NCBI RefSeq assembly: GCF_015832195.1
Contig: NC_052032.1
Span: forward strand, 1,618,618 to 1,682,617
Source of the DNA: Motacilla alba alba
Lineage: Eukaryota > Chordata > Aves > Passeriformes > Motacillidae
Direction: 5' to 3'
DNA length: 64,000 nucleotides
In this document: piece by piece, positions 63,001 through 64,000 of the stretch
Layout: each line of letters starts with the position of its first letter
How positions within the stretch are numbered: position 1 is the first letter of the stretch
Notes under the pieces: model-generated
What the model was told of the DNA's origin: nothing
The model's input: only the letters and a program-made list of their open reading frames with translations
Databases searched by the model: none
Translations under genes and position numbers: made by a program

Positions 63001-64000
63001 ACCCCATTCCAGGGGAGCACAAGCTGTCATCTCCTGGGCTGCTCCCAGCATCTGATACAGACACATCCACTCGTGGACAGAGGTGCTGGGATTTGGGTGC
63101 AGTGGGAAGTGACTGGACATGCTGGATGGTGGTGGTGGTGTCCCTCCAGTCTTAGCAGGCCCCTGGCTCCTCCACTGTTTCCTCACAATTGGTGGTGAAA
63201 GGAAAGGAGAACAAGCTGCTCTGCCTGGCCAGAAAGGATTTGCTGCCTGCTCCTGGCAGCAACAGCCATGCCCATGATCTGAATTTTAATTTAGTGAATG
63301 AGCTCTGGAGCTGAGCTGTACTGCCCAGTTGTCTCCTGAAAGCTCCTCTGCTGATGTTTTACCCTCTGAAGGGTCCCAAATCCTTTCTTCCACATTGAGT
63401 GCTCTGTGGAGGGCAGGGGTATTTTTCCTAAGTTAACTTCAGTCTATGAGAAAAGGAAAGCTCCCAGCGATGGGGCAGGCAAAGCCTCCTAAGGATATTA
63501 GCTGTTGTTAATAAGCTCTGCTTTGAACCAAAGCCTGTGGCTTAAAAGCTGTAAAACACATGAAGAGACTGTCAGTCCTTTGAGATGAGTAGTCCCTGAG
63601 AAGCCTATACAGAGTTGTTGGCTAAAAAGGAATTTGTACAACTTCTCCTTCACCACTTCTGTGGGTTGGAGGCTTCAAACAAGTAACTCATTTACAGTCT
63701 GAGTTGTTCTGCTTTGCTTCTGTCTCTGTGTTTTGGAGAAGAGCAGACTTTGGGACTGCAGCAGAAGTCTTTAGCATACTGGAATGCAGTTTCATTTAAC
63801 AGATATATTTCCTTGGAGTGCCTTTAAACAAGACTTGACGTAAACTGTGAGCTGAGAAGGAGAGTCTGCTACAGCTTCCTATAGATTTCTTGGAAGCTGC
63901 ACTTCAAAGGAAGGCTCCCCAGCTGCAGTTAGCATTTTTTGCATCTGTAATTGCAGCCCCTTTCTGTACTTTCAGGGAATAATCTGTATGATATGATGAT
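60071..64000 (+). other. NSMF: NSMF intron 3, partial
   Basis: At least 3.9 kb, running off the window. It holds a sense solo LTR at 62334-62998. The remainder is AT-rich, unassigned intron sequence. No acceptor followed by the expected ATGACATTCC-type start was found before the edge. Confidence 0.8.
62334..62998 (+). mobile_element. Solo LTR, ERVK-like, with 6-bp TSD
   Basis: 665 bp, the same length as the LTR at 50215-50879 and about 96% identical by eye (roughly 25 differences). It starts tgtcggaact and ends gaaaccccaca, flanked by TGACCC at 62328-62333 and 62999-63004. TATAAAAG lies at 62779-62786 and AATAAA at 62880-62885. The distinct TSD shows a separate insertion in the same, sense orientation. 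Confidence 0.95.

Larger units (their letters stand above)
39381..64000 (+). other. NSMF: NSMF gene, 5' part (exons 1-3)
   Basis: NMDA receptor synaptonuclear signaling and neuronal migration factor (Jacob, NELF) shuttles from synapse or membrane to the nucleus after NMDA receptor activity and influences CREB. It was first described in GnRH-neuron migration. Three coding exons in the window (39492-39562, 47973-48034, 59594-60070) join in frame to give 203 residues plus one base. Recognised by AMSSVAAKVR, RAFGEYLSQNHPEGRNG, QNKRRLS, PRVYTISGE, RQGSKECPNC and RLERMYSVDRVS. The following exon expected to begin DDIPIRTWFP is not within the window, so most of the protein lies to the right. The transcript start is inferred. 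Confidence 0.94.

Noticed and set aside
63974..64000. Possible next NSMF exon after ttcag at the right edge
   Set aside because: The sequence after the AG does not encode the conserved continuation expected after VSD and soon meets a stop in the required phase.

Overview
The window is vertebrate nuclear DNA, almost certainly avian. It has GT/AG-spliced exons in long introns, many CR1 LINE fragments with the bird-type 3' end, and solo LTRs of types I associate with songbirds. The passerine placement rests on my memory of those LTR families and is less certain than 'bird'. There are no bacterial-type operons, tRNAs, rRNAs or CRISPR arrays.

Layout. (1) 1-19395, + strand: the last eight exons of PNPLA7, a patatin-like lysophospholipase. 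They encode 287 residues and a stop, including the catalytic DGG aspartate and an acidic C-terminal tail. A 3'UTR with an AU-rich element and a canonical AATAAA follows. (2) 19396-39130: about 20 kb of intergenic DNA. It holds two LTRs, many CR1 fragments, short tandem repeats, two small CpG clusters and a few AT-rich blocks that may be conserved non-coding elements. No convincing gene was found there. (3) About 39130-39950: a CpG island containing the NSMF promoter and first exon. (4) 39492-64000, + strand: NSMF (Jacob/NELF), exons 1-3 of a longer gene, encoding residues 1-203. The rest lies beyond the right edge. PNPLA7 followed by NSMF in the same orientation matches the order I recall on human 9q34.3.

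Mobile elements. Four LTRs could be bounded exactly by TG...CA ends and perfect target-site duplications. Two are ERVL-like (5-bp TSDs, 5813-6505 and 22639-23344). Two are ERVK-like (6-bp TSDs, 50215-50879 and 62334-62998). The ERVK-like pair are direct repeats flanking NSMF exon 3, a symmetric exon whose length is a multiple of three. A fifth LTR (about 19879-20302) lies antisense just past the PNPLA7 poly(A) site.

The two genes have unrelated jobs: lysophosphatidylcholine breakdown at ER/lipid droplets, and synapse-to-nucleus signalling. Nothing here links them beyond position. The most interesting points are the NSMF 5' leader (uORFs, an ATGA stop/start overlap and an in-frame upstream start that would remove the myristoylation signal), its CArG/ETS and CRE-like promoter motifs, the apparent lack of the mammalian ERK site in NSMF exon 3, and the LTR arrangements around exons.
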